A stretch of 5,314 bases of DNA from DASQVO01 sp035640715. GTDB taxonomy: Bacteria; Actinomycetota; Actinomycetes; Streptosporangiales; Streptosporangiaceae. The stretch is taken from positions 1-5,314 of the forward strand of contig DASQVO010000153.1 in assembly GCA_035640715.1 (NCBI GenBank), given 5' to 3'. This document shows, piece by piece, positions 5,250 through 5,314 of the stretch. The position numbers were made by a program, and so were the translations under genes. Under the pieces are notes generated by a model. That model did not search any database. It was not told the origin of the DNA and saw only the letters and a program-made list of their open reading frames with translations. Position 1 is the stretch's first letter, and every line of letters begins with the position of its first letter.

Positions 5250-5314
5250 TCAGACCTGGGGCATGACCTGGGAGGCGAGCAGCTCCAGGTGATCGAGGTC
5301 GCTGAGGTCAAGGA
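5250..5314 (-). CDS. Probable LLM-class flavin/F420-dependent oxidoreductase, C-terminal fragment (gene continues right of the window)
   Basis: On the minus strand the last 20 codons before the TGA (5252-5250) read LDLSDLDHLELLASQ followed by VMPQV. The ending 'L-E-L-L-A-x-x-V-M-P' is typical of the C-terminal helix of luciferase-like monooxygenases, which use FMN or F420 to oxidise varied substrates. Only this tail is visible, so neither cofactor nor substrate can be given, and the family call rests on about 20 residues. The gene converges on the PEP-mutase-like gene across 57 bases. Confidence 0.6.
   Translation of the reverse strand, partial: LDLSDLDHLELLASQVMPQV

Noticed and set aside
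1..5314. tRNA, rRNA, insertion sequence, attachment site or riboswitch
   Set aside because: No conserved RNA core, transposase, terminal inverted repeat pair with target duplication, or known aptamer pattern was seen on either strand.

Overview
The window is high-GC DNA with a strongly G/C-biased third codon position. Three of the four complete genes start with GTG, and two of those have little or no Shine-Dalgarno signal. The gene families (a SigC-type ECF sigma factor with a membrane-bound zinc-finger anti-sigma partner, and an LLM flavin/F420 oxidoreductase) point to an actinomycete. The species cannot be told from the sequence.

Layout, left to right. Positions 2-118 (+) hold the last 38 codons of a Fur-family metalloregulator, with its C-terminal CxxC. 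After 34 bases come a SigC-like ECF sigma factor (153-842, +) and, 6 bases later, its likely anti-sigma factor (849-1622, +), which has an H-x3-C-x2-C zinc finger and about four membrane helices. The fur/sigma junction carries a 15-bp direct repeat (one mismatch between copies) and a perfect 12-bp palindrome, both good operator candidates. A strong hairpin at 1638-1671 separates this unit from a convergent gene.

The centre (1694-4087, -) is one 797-residue protein of a kind I cannot name. It has an N-terminal membrane anchor, then about 690 residues of Tyr/Pro/Gly-rich, cysteine-free, lysine-poor, apparently disordered sequence with several in-frame tandem repeats (18, 36, 30 and 24 bp units). 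It ends in a short charged helical domain. This is the most unusual object in the window.

A 286-bp divergent intergenic region (4088-4373) follows. It contains two inverted repeats and a promoter placed so that the next transcript would be nearly or fully leaderless. That next gene (4374-5192, +) encodes an isocitrate lyase/PEP mutase superfamily protein that lacks the isocitrate lyase signature. The right edge (5250-5314, -) has the last 20 codons of what looks like an LLM-class oxidoreductase.

Functionally, the left block reads as a regulatory module: metal or redox sensing by the Fur protein, transcription control by SigC, and membrane control by the anti-sigma factor. The Tyr-rich protein, the PEP-mutase-like enzyme and the oxidoreductase are separate transcription units with no demonstrable link to it.
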